Source: JAKVAV01 sp964651785
GTDB lineage: Bacteria; Bacteroidota; Bacteroidia; Flavobacteriales_D; Cryomorphaceae
Length of the DNA stretch: 64,000 nucleotides
Direction of reading: 5' to 3'
NCBI GenBank assembly: GCA_964651785.1
Contig: CAZYWJ010000009.1
Coordinates: 1-64,000 of the forward strand
A program made the translations under genes and the position numbers. Below are positions 25,859-33,925 of the stretch, piece after piece. The notes under the pieces were generated by a model. The model had not been told where the DNA came from. It saw only the letters and a program-made list of their open reading frames with translations, and ran no database searches. Numbering within the stretch: position 1 is the first letter of the stretch; each line of letters begins with the position of its first letter.

Positions 25859-26833
25859 TTATTTTTTACGTTCGATGGTGTAGTTTACGAGGGATTCCAA
25901 GGAATTTCGCGCCTCGCTTTCTTCAAAAGTATGAAGAATTTCCAAAGCCTCTTCTCGGTATGCCAGCATTTTGTCGCGAGCGTATTCTATCCCTCCCGAG
26001 GCCACTACGTAGCTGATCACTTCAGCCACGCGACTCTTGTCTTCATGGTGGTTTTTTACGGAGTTTATCAGCCACTTCCGCTTGGGTTTTTCGGCTTTCG
26101 CCAAAGCATAAATAAGCGGCAGGGTCATTTTCTTTTCTTTGATGTCTATCCCCGTCGGTTTGCCGATTTTTCCATTGGCATTGTAATCGAAAAGGTCATC
26201 TTTAATTTGAAAAGCGATTCCGGTCTTTTCGCCGAAAAGGCGCATCCGCTCTTGAGCTTCCCTATCTGCCTTTCCCGAATGAGCTCCGCTTTGGCAGCAA
26301 GCTGCGATTAGTGAAGCCGTTTTTTGACGGATAATTTCAAAATAAACCTCTTCAGTAATGTCGAGCCGTCGAGCTTTTTCCATTTGCATCAGCTCCCCTT
26401 CCGACATTTCTTTTACCGCGTTGCTCACTATTCGCAATAGCTCAAATTCTCCTTCTTCTACACTCATCAGCAAGCCGCGAGAAAGTAAGAAATCACCCAC
26501 CAGAACGGCGATCTTATTTTTCCACAAGGCGTTGATGGAGAAGAACCCGCGTCGCAAATTGGCATCGTCTACCACATCATCGTGTACCAAAGTAGCTGTA
26601 TGAAGGAGTTCGATAAGGGAGGCCGCCACATATGTGCTATCGTTAATGCCGCCGCAGAGTTTTGCCGAAAGGAAAACGAACATGGGTCGCATTTGCTTGC
26701 CCTTTCGCTTTACGATGTAATGGGTGATTTTATCGAGCAGAGGCGTGTTGCTTCGCATGGATTCGCGGAAGCGATGCTCGAACTCATCCATTTCCGCCGA
26801 AATGGGCGCTTTTATTTCTTTGACCCCGATCAT
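25859..26833 (-). CDS. Polyprenyl diphosphate synthase
   Basis: This 324-residue trans-isoprenyl diphosphate synthase builds the long chain used for menaquinone or a related quinone. The two Asp-rich Mg-binding motifs are clear: HDDVVDDANLRRG (first) and FQIKDDLFDYNA (second). The GKQMRPMFVFLSA substrate motif is near residue 50. Length and motifs fit octaprenyl-type synthases (IspB-like); the exact chain length cannot be read. It heads the group MORN lipoprotein - dnaG - mscS on the minus strand. Confidence 0.92.
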   Translation of the reverse strand: MIGVKEIKAPISAEMDEFEHRFRESMRSNTPLLDKITHYIVKRKGKQMRPMFVFLSAKLCGGINDSTYVAASLIELLHTATLVHDDVVDDANLRRGFFSINALWKNKIAVLVGDFLLSRGLLMSVEEGEFELLRIVSNAVKEMSEGELMQMEKARRLDITEEVYFEIIRQKTASLIAACCQSGAHSGKADREAQERMRLFGEKTGIAFQIKDDLFDYNANGKIGKPTGIDIKEKKMTLPLIYALAKAEKPKRKWLINSVKNHHEDKSRVAEVISYVVASGGIEYARDKMLAYREEALEILHTFEESEARNSLESLVNYTIERKK

Positions 26834-26875
26834 TTAAAGGGGCAAATATCACAATTCAAATGCACTCTATGTAGC

Positions 26876-28411
26876 TCATGGGGTCAGTACTTTCAGATAC
26901 CTCGTTTTGTATCCTTTGTACAAGGTCAATATCAGGCATTTTTCAGCTCTATAGGTTTGTTCAGCATCTAAATAATAGCCATCGATCAATTCGGGATTGA
27001 AGATTGTTTTGAATGCCTCACCATTATTTACTATACAGTAAGTAACGCTGATATTGTGTTCATTATTCAGGCTTCGATAATCGTTGTACTCCGTCAGAGA
27101 CAATGATTCATTTCGCGAATGGTCATTGTAAAAGAAAAGTAATTTTTCTCCCCATACTGCACTCACGTATGACGAGTAGCGTCCAAAATCCAAAGATGCG
27201 GATTGGTATTTGGGAATAATGGTATTTTCAATGATTTGCGAACTTGGTTTAATCGTAGATACCATGAGCTCCTCATGGTAAAAGATAGTAACGCTGCGAT
27301 ACATACGTGTGGCGGGTTCGTAAATGGTAGACTGGCGTTCAAATCGCTTTTCACTTACCATTGAAAGTAAACCGCTTTCTTTCAGGTAAACTTTATCCAT
27401 TTCAAAAAGGCCGAGTGCATCTTCCCTGCTTTTTATCTCTTTGCGAAACATCAGACGAAAGTCACGTTCGAAAGGAGAAAGACCCATGTCGAGCAGCTCG
27501 CCTGTATTCGAATCAATCACCACCGAGAAAGTGCCAACCATGGAAGGCTCGACCATATTGCTATAATACCCGGCCAGCCACAAATTGGTGTCGGGCGTTA
27601 AGGTGAGTTTCATATCGTAAAACCACTTATTACCCAGTGAGAGTGCTTTCTCTTTGACAACGTCTTTTTTAGGATCGTAGGAGAGAAGCGCATACGAATC
27701 GGGCAAAACGCGAACCTCTGATTCTTCGCGAATGGAAATGATTCCATGAAAAACACCGGTAGGGGTCATCACGGCATCGGTTAAAAGAACTTTCTCTGAC
27801 GGATACGGAATTTCGATTTTTTTGCTTTCGAGTAAGCTCATTTTTCCGTCGAAATACCGCAGAGTGAACTTCTCGTTGCGCAAAGGATCTTTTTCTTCGG
27901 GAACAAACAGAGCTACTTTTCCTTTATCCGTGCTTTGGAAAAGTAAGAAACCACTTTCGACAAGAAGAGCTTCCCGATCAGCGATGGCTATGATAATCGG
28001 CTCTTGCATTATTTCCAAATTGTCAGTAATCCGGTAGGCCATTATGTATACTTCATTTCCTCCGGGATTTTCGGCTGTAGTGATCAGAAAGCTTGCTTCT
28101 GAGGTAGATATGGGATAAGCCAAAACGGGTTTTTTGCCACTCACTTCAGCCGGAATGAATTCCACGGTTTTCAGAACCTTAAGGCTGTCCGTCCCGATTT
28201 TTTCGATGATATGATGGCCTTTTTTTCTTCGGTCTGATCGCAAACAAAAAAAGAATTCTTCGCTGTGTCCGAATGTTTCGCTTATGGAATTTCCCTTTTG
28301 TTCTTCCAGTTCAGGGCCGGCCATATACTCCAATTTCGTCTCTTTCTGACTAAAGGAGAAGGGAGTATATACTAAGGATACGACAAGGAGGAGGATGAAA
28401 CGAAGGTGCAT
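26876..28411 (-). CDS. Exported protein of unknown function
   Basis: This is a 511-residue protein with a signal peptide (about 1-21, ending FSFS-Q). I recognise no family. It is rich in beta-type stretches with spaced aromatic and charged residues, which would fit a beta-propeller-like exported protein, but no repeat is clear enough to assert that. There are no Cys pairs, no T9SS sorting domain and no lipobox. It is transcribed divergently from the small outer-membrane-like gene at 28456, with 44 bp between the two starts, so they may share control. Confidence 0.75.
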   Translation of the reverse strand: MHLRFILLLVVSLVYTPFSFSQKETKLEYMAGPELEEQKGNSISETFGHSEEFFFCLRSDRRKKGHHIIEKIGTDSLKVLKTVEFIPAEVSGKKPVLAYPISTSEASFLITTAENPGGNEVYIMAYRITDNLEIMQEPIIIAIADREALLVESGFLLFQSTDKGKVALFVPEEKDPLRNEKFTLRYFDGKMSLLESKKIEIPYPSEKVLLTDAVMTPTGVFHGIISIREESEVRVLPDSYALLSYDPKKDVVKEKALSLGNKWFYDMKLTLTPDTNLWLAGYYSNMVEPSMVGTFSVVIDSNTGELLDMGLSPFERDFRLMFRKEIKSREDALGLFEMDKVYLKESGLLSMVSEKRFERQSTIYEPATRMYRSVTIFYHEELMVSTIKPSSQIIENTIIPKYQSASLDFGRYSSYVSAVWGEKLLFFYNDHSRNESLSLTEYNDYRSLNNEHNISVTYCIVNNGEAFKTIFNPELIDGYYLDAEQTYRAEKCLILTLYKGYKTRYLKVLTP

Positions 28412-28455
28412 GAAATTCTCTATATCTTCGTGGCTTTTACAAAAATCGTGTCATT

Positions 28456-29133
28456 GTGAAAGGAAGGTATAAAATAATCCTCTTCTTCCTCTGTTTTGTT
28501 TCGCTCGGTATAAACGGCCAAGACACGGAAAGTGAACCCGACTTCTATAGCACCGACAGTATTTATAGCATTAGAAACGCTTTCAAGGTAGATCCGGTTC
28601 AGATACTTTTCGGTGATTTTCGTTTCTACTACGAGCGCATTCTCGGTGGTCAATTCAGCGTAGAGGTGGGCGCAGGCTTCACCCGACGAAACTACACCTC
28701 GGGGTGGTTCGATTACGAATTAGATAATCTCGGTAGTAATGTAGATGTAAAAACGGGTCCCAGTTTGTCACTTTCGCTCAGGCGGTACTTTCGAGATACG
28801 GGAGAATTGGGCGGAGCTTATCTGGCAGTTAGTGGTCTTTACAGAAAGTACCGAAAAGATTTTGCCATCGTCGACACGGCGGGAACTCTGACGGATTTTA
28901 ACCTTGCCGATAGTCGCGAATCCGTTTCGATTATTTTGAAATTCGGATACCAAGCGTTGCCGCTTACCAGCAATGTCTTCGCCGACTTTTATACCGGCCC
29001 CGCCATTCGATTTAAGAATTACGACATTGTTCGAACAACATCCGTCAATGATCCTACTGCCTACTCCATTGAAAATTTGGAAGAGGTTGTTTTTGGATGG
29101 GAACTGGGAGTGAGGATTGGGTTTGGATTTTAA
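28456..29133 (+). CDS. Small outer-membrane beta-barrel-like protein
   Basis: This is a 225-residue exported protein of unknown function. The signal peptide ends near residue 21 (GINGQ). The remainder shows alternating hydrophobic/polar strands with aromatic belts and ends in VRIGFGF, a terminal-Phe pattern typical of outer-membrane barrels. RRYF and KYRKDF strands add to the picture. It resembles Bacteroidota proteins of the DUF3575 style without a clear match. Translation starts at GTG, since no ATG is near. Confidence 0.72.
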   Translation: MKGRYKIILFFLCFVSLGINGQDTESEPDFYSTDSIYSIRNAFKVDPVQILFGDFRFYYERILGGQFSVEVGAGFTRRNYTSGWFDYELDNLGSNVDVKTGPSLSLSLRRYFRDTGELGGAYLAVSGLYRKYRKDFAIVDTAGTLTDFNLADSRESVSIILKFGYQALPLTSNVFADFYTGPAIRFKNYDIVRTTSVNDPTAYSIENLEEVVFGWELGVRIGFGF

Positions 29134-29140
29134 AAGAAAT

Positions 29141-29505
29141 GTCGAATTACGAATGTTGAATTTCGAATAATGAAGTGATGAAATCACATAGAAATTCAGC
29201 AATCCTTATTCGTCATTTGTTATTTATAGCTAATCAAGCACTTCCATAAAGCGTTGTTTTGAAATATCGAACACAGAATGTCGAACTCAGAATGATGACG
29301 TTTAAAACCCACTTCGAAATTCAACATTCGAAATTCAGCGTTCNNNNNNNNNNNNNNNNNNNNNNNNNNNNNNNNNNNNNNNNNNNNNNNNNNNNNNNNN
29401 NNNNNNNNNNNNNNNNNNNNNNNNNNNNNNNNNNNNNNNNNNNAGAATGATGACGTTTAAAACCCACTTCGAAATTCAACATTCGAAATTCAGCGTTCGT
29501 CATTC
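29141..29505. repeat. AT-rich intergenic inverted-repeat element around gap 3
   Basis: Between the barrel-like gene and rlmN lies a repeat-rich segment of variations on GAATTTCGAAT and ATTCAACATTCGAAATTC. A perfect 18-bp inverted repeat joins 29150-29167 and 29313-29330 (TTCGAAATTCAACATTCG and its complement). A 55-bp block at 29289-29343 recurs exactly at 29444-29498, on the two edges of gap 3. The text resembles intergenic repeats I have seen in flavobacterial genomes. No protein is encoded. The rlmN stop codon lies within it. Confidence 0.7.
29344..29443. other. Assembly gap of 100 N (gap 3), probably artefactual
   Basis: One hundred N sit between two identical 55-bp blocks that touch the gap on both sides. 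This is the pattern left when two contigs overlapping by a k-mer are scaffolded without merging. Confidence 0.97.
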
Positions 29506-30557
29506 TTAATTAAAGCCGCCTTGTTTTTATTGGCCAATTGACCGCAAGCGGCATCAATATCTTTTCCGCGGCTGCGCCTCACATTCACGATAAGTCCTTT
29601 GCTCTCCAAGTATTCCGCGAAAGCGTCCACCTTTTCGGGATTGGCTTGTTGAAACTCCCCGTCATCGATGGGATTGTACTCGATGATGTTGATTTTGCAC
29701 GGAACGATTCTCGCGAAATCTTCCAGTTCACGCGCATCTTGGAGCGTATCGTTGAAGTCTTTGAAAATGATGTATTCATAAGTGACTCTGCTACCCGTCT
29801 TATTGTAAAAATGCCTCAATGCGTCTGCCAGCACTTCCAGATTATTGGTCTCGTTGATGGGCATAATCTCGTTTCGCTTCTCATCATTGGCCGCATGGAG
29901 CGAAAGAGCAAGGTTGAACCTAACCTCGTCGTCGCCCATTTTTTCGATCATCTTAGCAATACCTGCCGTCGAAACGGTCATTCGCTTGGGCGACATCCCC
30001 AGTCCTTTATCATCCGAAATGCGGAAAGTAGATTCGAGTACGTTTTTGTAATTGAGCAAGGGTTCGCCCATTCCCATGTAAACGATGTTGGAAAGCGGTT
30101 TCTCCCTCAGGATTTCCGCATCGCGGTATATTTCCGAAACCTGATCGTAAATCTCGTAAGCTTCGAGGTTGCGCAATCGTTTCAATCGACCCGTTGCGCA
30201 AAACTTGCAGCTCAGGCTACAACCTACCTGTGACGAAATGCAGGCAGTCGTTCGGTTTTTCGTCGGAATCAAAACGCCTTCTACCACCGGGCCGTCGCTC
30301 ATTTTGAAAGCATACTTTATCGTTCCGTCAGCGCTTACTTGCTTATCGGCGATTTGCATGCTGCGAATGATGAATTTCTCCTGAAGCTTTTCCCGTAAGG
30401 CCAAAGGCAGGTTTGTCATCTCTTCAAAACTACGTGCCCGCTTGGTCCACAGCCATTCGAATACCTGCTTGCCGCGAAAAGGTTTTTCACCCATTTCGGC
30501 GAAGAGAGAAATGAGTTCTTCTTTGCTTAGTTTTCGTATGTCTACCTGTTTGCTCAT
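29490..30557 (-). CDS. rlmN: 23S rRNA (adenine2503-C2)-methyltransferase
   Basis: RlmN is a radical SAM enzyme that methylates C2 of A2503 in 23S rRNA and A37 in some tRNAs. The 355-residue protein has the cluster motif GCSLSCKFC (Cx3Cx2C), the GMGEPLLNY motif and the C-terminal methyl-carrying Cys in DAACGQL. The frame extends to 30635, but the ATG at 30557 (MSKQVDIRKL) fits the family start. Its last codons and stop are contributed by the intergenic repeat next to gap 3. Confidence 0.95.
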   Translation of the reverse strand: MSKQVDIRKLSKEELISLFAEMGEKPFRGKQVFEWLWTKRARSFEEMTNLPLALREKLQEKFIIRSMQIADKQVSADGTIKYAFKMSDGPVVEGVLIPTKNRTTACISSQVGCSLSCKFCATGRLKRLRNLEAYEIYDQVSEIYRDAEILREKPLSNIVYMGMGEPLLNYKNVLESTFRISDDKGLGMSPKRMTVSTAGIAKMIEKMGDDEVRFNLALSLHAANDEKRNEIMPINETNNLEVLADALRHFYNKTGSRVTYEYIIFKDFNDTLQDARELEDFARIVPCKINIIEYNPIDDGEFQQANPEKVDAFAEYLESKGLIVNVRRSRGKDIDAACGQLANKNKAALIKNDER

Positions 30558-30644
30558 CTCGTGCAAAGGTACGGAATCGGAACTGTCATGGTTTTTTCGA
30601 AAAGAAAAAACAGACGCCAATTCCTCTGGCCTCAATCGTTATCA

Positions 30645-30702
30645 TCCGGGGTTTTACCCCGGGCTGTAGGGTTTCGCTCCTTCAGAGCTTATAGTTGGAT
30701 TC
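30645..30702. repeat. REP-like element in the rlmN-DUF5687 spacer
   Basis: The spacer from 30558 to 30937 holds no gene I can support. At 30646-30662 it contains the hairpin CCGGGGT-TTT-ACCCCGG, followed by CTGTAGGGTTTCGCTCC and TTCAGAGC. This GC-rich palindrome is built like the element at 17115-17331 and like other Bacteroidota REP-type repeats. The rest of the spacer (30703-30937) is AT-rich with no recognised feature except the weak promoter text TATCTTTC about 10 bp before the DUF5687 start. Confidence 0.6.
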
Positions 30703-30937
30703 GTTAAATACACCATTTTCATGATGATAGTACCAAATGTGAAGCGTTTTGAGAAAATGATATTCTATAGAAACCCTTTCGATACTATCCTTGATCGTGA
30801 GTATCATACTCGATAAGCAACGAACCGAAATTAAAAGATTCACCTGCGGACTATTGAAAGCATCAATCATCACCCTTTTTCTCCGCTTATCAAATTTTTG
30901 GTGACAATCGTAAACACAGATTATTATCTTTCACCAC

Positions 30938-32410
30938 ATGAAAAAGCCTGATTTTCTCAAGCACGCTTGGCTTTCGTTCAGACGATCGCCGGCTCTAACC
31001 CAGAATTTACTTCAAACAATTTTTCTGGCTTTTTTCGGATTTTACATCGCCGTGTCCTTTTTAGTATCGGGGTTGGTAGCAGGGGAGGTGATTCGTGAGT
31101 TTTTTCCCGAAAGAGATGTGTTGGGAATGGCGGGAGCATTTTTACTCTATTACCTTCCCATCGATATTTTGACGAGATACTTTCTTCAAAAATTCCCGAC
31201 CATAGCCGTGAAGCCATACCTCTTGCTTCCCGTCTCGCGTTCGGCCATGGTGCATTATCTTCTGAGGAGATCTACTTTTAGTTTCTTCAGTTTCCTACCC
31301 CTTTTTCTCACCTTGCCTTTTTTCTTTGTCGAGGTTTTACCCAATGCCACTTCTACGGAGGCGACCGGCTTCATGGTTTTAGTTTTCGGCGTGATTCTCT
31401 GCTCTAACTATTTGTCCTTTTGGATTACCAAAGCAGCCGATTTCAACAATGCTATTTCGATAGTACTGTTGCTCCTGCTCATCGCATTTTTGTTTTTAGA
31501 GTATAAAGGAGTCACCCGTTTTTTTCCTTTTCTGGAAAAAGCTGCCTTAGCTATTTTCTCTAATCCGCTGCTCTGGTGTATTCCCGTCATATTGATTGTC
31601 GGAGCATATTACTACCTGCATTCTTACTTCAAAAGGCATCTTACCGCAGAGAAGGAAGTTAAGGACGAGCGCTATCTGCAAAGCATGAGCTTGGGCTTTT
31701 TCAGTCGTTTCGGCAGGGCAGGGCGGCTGATGGATTTGGAGTTACGACTTCTTCTTCGATCCAAGAGGGCCAGATCTTATCTGCTCGTTTCTTTTGGCTT
31801 TCTGTTCTTGCCACTTTTTCTCTCCATGGGAGACAGTAGTTCTCCCGAGTTAACCTACATAATTTTTGGCCTTTTTATGACCGGTATGATCGCTCTGAAT
31901 CATGGTCAATTGATGCTTTCATGGAACAGCTTACACTTCGATTTGCTTCTCTCTCGAGGAAATACCATTCACGATATTTTTACAGCGAAGTATTTCATTC
32001 TGGTACTGAGTTGTTTGCTCACCTATTTGCTTACGCTGCCTTATGTTTTTTATGATCCAAACATCGTTAAATTCAATACGGCATTACTTTTCATTAATAC
32101 CTCATTCAGCATCTATCTCTACATGGCATTGGCGAGTTACAATTCTCTTAGGGTTGATCCTAATGAAGGGAATTCGATGAGCATGAGTGGGTTTGGTGCA
32201 GCTCATTATTTGATCGGGCTCCCGATTCTTGCTTTTCCGTTTATCGTTTACTATGCCGGAAAAATTCCTTTTGGTGAGACCGGTGGCTGGCTGGCATTAC
32301 TAATAGTGGGAGTGGTTGGTACGCTTTTTTACCGACAGGTGATTAATGCCTGTGTAAGCTTATTTGAGAAAAATCGCTACAAAATCGCTGCAGCATTTAG
32401 AAAAGAATAG
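30938..32410 (+). CDS. DUF5687 family ABC transporter permease
   Basis: This 490-residue integral membrane protein has about twelve hydrophobic segments and a central hydrophilic stretch (about 235-270, with RYLQSMSLGFFSRFG). It matches the Bacteroidota DUF5687 family, which are permease subunits of ABC exporters. The ATPase gene begins 4 bp after its stop, so the two almost certainly form one transporter. The cargo is unknown. No substrate-binding protein is encoded nearby, which fits export rather than import. Confidence 0.85.
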   Translation: MKKPDFLKHAWLSFRRSPALTQNLLQTIFLAFFGFYIAVSFLVSGLVAGEVIREFFPERDVLGMAGAFLLYYLPIDILTRYFLQKFPTIAVKPYLLLPVSRSAMVHYLLRRSTFSFFSFLPLFLTLPFFFVEVLPNATSTEATGFMVLVFGVILCSNYLSFWITKAADFNNAISIVLLLLLIAFLFLEYKGVTRFFPFLEKAALAIFSNPLLWCIPVILIVGAYYYLHSYFKRHLTAEKEVKDERYLQSMSLGFFSRFGRAGRLMDLELRLLLRSKRARSYLLVSFGFLFLPLFLSMGDSSSPELTYIIFGLFMTGMIALNHGQLMLSWNSLHFDLLLSRGNTIHDIFTAKYFILVLSCLLTYLLTLPYVFYDPNIVKFNTALLFINTSFSIYLYMALASYNSLRVDPNEGNSMSMSGFGAAHYLIGLPILAFPFIVYYAGKIPFGETGGWLALLIVGVVGTLFYRQVINACVSLFEKNRYKIAAAFRKE

Positions 32411-32413
32411 ACC

Positions 32414-33106
32414 ATGATTAAAGTTGAAAATCTCAGTAAATCCTACGACGATAGGGAAGTTTTAAGAATAGAAGACCTCACGATTTCCAAAGGTGAAATA
32501 GTGGGCTTGGTGGGAAACAACGGAGCGGGAAAGACCACCTTTTTCAGCCTTATTCTCGATTTGATAAAAGCGACGAGCGGACGGGTTTTGTCGAAAGACA
32601 AGGATGTAAGCAAGTCAGAAGATTGGAAAATGTACACCGCGGCATATCTCGACGATGGATTTCTGATCAACTTTCTTACGCCCGATGAATATTTTGAATT
32701 CGTAGGTGGACTTTTCGATTTAAGAAAAGAAGATGTTCAAGCCTTTGTACGTCAATTCGAACCCATTTTCAACGGCGAGGTACTCGGGCAGAAAAAGTTC
32801 ATCCGTCAGCTTTCGATGGGAAATAGAAAAAAGGTGGGATTGATCGGGGCCTTGATAGGCAATCCCGAAATCATTCTTTGGGATGAACCTTTTTCCAATC
32901 TGGATCCTTCTACCCAAATAAGGGTGAGAAACATCGTAAAGGAGCACGCTGAAAATCGAACATTCGTGGTAAGCAGTCACGATTTGCACCACATTGCCGA
33001 GGTGTGCACACGCATCATTATCCTCGATCATGGAAAGGTAGTGAGAGATGTACAAAACTCACCTGCCACCAAAGCTGAGTTGTACGAATTTTTCGAAGTT
33101 CAATAG
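32414..33106 (+). CDS. ABC transporter ATP-binding protein
   Basis: This 230-residue ATPase pairs with the DUF5687 permease just upstream. Walker A is GNNGAGKTT (about residues 35-43), the signature is the unusual QLSMGNRKK, Walker B is IILWDEPFSNLDP and the switch His is in VVSSHD. The DRA/CcmA-like export ATPases of Bacteroidota often have a relaxed signature, so this is likely active. Binding and hydrolysis of ATP would drive export of an unknown substrate across the inner membrane. Confidence 0.93.
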   Translation: MIKVENLSKSYDDREVLRIEDLTISKGEIVGLVGNNGAGKTTFFSLILDLIKATSGRVLSKDKDVSKSEDWKMYTAAYLDDGFLINFLTPDEYFEFVGGLFDLRKEDVQAFVRQFEPIFNGEVLGQKKFIRQLSMGNRKKVGLIGALIGNPEIILWDEPFSNLDPSTQIRVRNIVKEHAENRTFVVSSHDLHHIAEVCTRIIILDHGKVVRDVQNSPATKAELYEFFEVQ

Positions 33107-33133
33107 GTCGGTTTCGGCCTGCCTGCCTTTTCT

Positions 33134-33141
33134 TACTTTTG
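33134..33141 (+). promoter_or_regulatory. Candidate -7 element for the 33159-36697 operon
   Basis: TACTTTTG matches TAnnTTTG and lies 17 bp before the ATG at 33159. It would give a very short leader. The following five genes are tightly spaced and could form one transcript. Confidence 0.45.
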
Positions 33142-33158
33142 CAGGAAACCGAACTTAA

Positions 33159-33611
33159 ATGATAACAGGAATAAACTACTTGCACTCCATTATGAGATGG
33201 GTTGCATTGATCGTGATACTCGTTTCTTTAGTGCAGTCTTTTAAAGGCTTTACGCGAAAATCGGACTATACGGATAAACACAACCGTTGGTCATTGTTCA
33301 CCCTCATCGCATTTCACCTGCAGTTGGTTTTAGGACTCGTACTCTACTTCAGCATCGGCTGGTTTCGCCAACTGGGAAATATGTCAGATGATGTCGTTCG
33401 ATTCTGGAGTTTAGAACATATGGTAGGAATGTCGATTGCCATTGCCTTGGTTACCATCGGCAGGATTAATACCAAGAAGGCCATCAACGGACCGATGAAA
33501 CACAAACGCCAATTTTGGTTCTTTCTCATCGCCCTCATTATCGTAGTGGCCAGTATACCTTGGCCTTGGCGGGAAATTGGTATTGCGAGAACCTACTTCC
33601 CGGGAATGTAA
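33159..33611 (+). CDS. Cytochrome b-like small membrane protein
   Basis: This 150-residue protein has four hydrophobic segments. His residues lie at the membrane edges: LHSIMRW near the N-terminus, FHLQLVLGLVLYF in segment two and EHMVGMSIAIALV in segment three. This pattern is seen in the Bacteroidota 'cytochrome B' small-protein family, where His would bind haem. Haem binding is inference. Its stop codon overlaps the start of the following cytochrome c gene by one base (TAATG), supporting a joint electron-transfer role. Confidence 0.72.
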   Translation: MITGINYLHSIMRWVALIVILVSLVQSFKGFTRKSDYTDKHNRWSLFTLIAFHLQLVLGLVLYFSIGWFRQLGNMSDDVVRFWSLEHMVGMSIAIALVTIGRINTKKAINGPMKHKRQFWFFLIALIIVVASIPWPWREIGIARTYFPGM

Positions 33612-33922
33612 TGCGAGTCCTTTACTGCTTAGTCATTCTAGTCGGCTTCACGGCTTGGTCTTGCGGAAATGAAAATTCGCCTCAGACCGATGATGGAAAA
33701 ATCTCGGGCGAGAAGATTTTTAAAACCCATTGCGCCATTTGTCATGGTGAAGACGGGCGTAAAGGATTTGCGGATGCCAAGAATTTACCTGAGTCGACAC
33801 TGAGTATGGAAGAACGCATTTTGATTATCGCAAACGGAAAGAACTCCATGATGCCTTACAGCGGCGTTTTATCTGAAGAGGAGATACAAGCCGTGGCAAA
33901 GTATACCTTATCTTTAAAGTAA
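33611..33922 (+). CDS. Class I cytochrome c lipoprotein
   Basis: This 103-residue predicted lipoprotein (signal with AWSC lipobox, Cys about 17) has one haem c attachment site HCAICHG and a Met ligand region NSMMPYSG. This is a minimal c-type cytochrome domain that carries electrons in the periplasm, tethered to a membrane. The frame continues upstream but the ATG at 33611 gives the signal peptide and abuts the previous stop. The partner oxidase or reductase is not in this window. Confidence 0.9.
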   Translation: MRVLYCLVILVGFTAWSCGNENSPQTDDGKISGEKIFKTHCAICHGEDGRKGFADAKNLPESTLSMEERILIIANGKNSMMPYSGVLSEEEIQAVAKYTLSLK

Positions 33923-33925
33923 TTT

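Noticed and set aside
29289..29498. Two identical 55-bp copies as a CRISPR or tandem repeat
   Set aside because: Only two copies, separated by an N-run that touches both, so an assembly overlap explains them better.
30682..30873. 63-residue minus-strand open frame in the rlmN-DUF5687 spacer
   Set aside because: No recognisable motif, no start context and position next to a REP-like palindrome; I considered a transposase remnant but see no IS200-type motifs.
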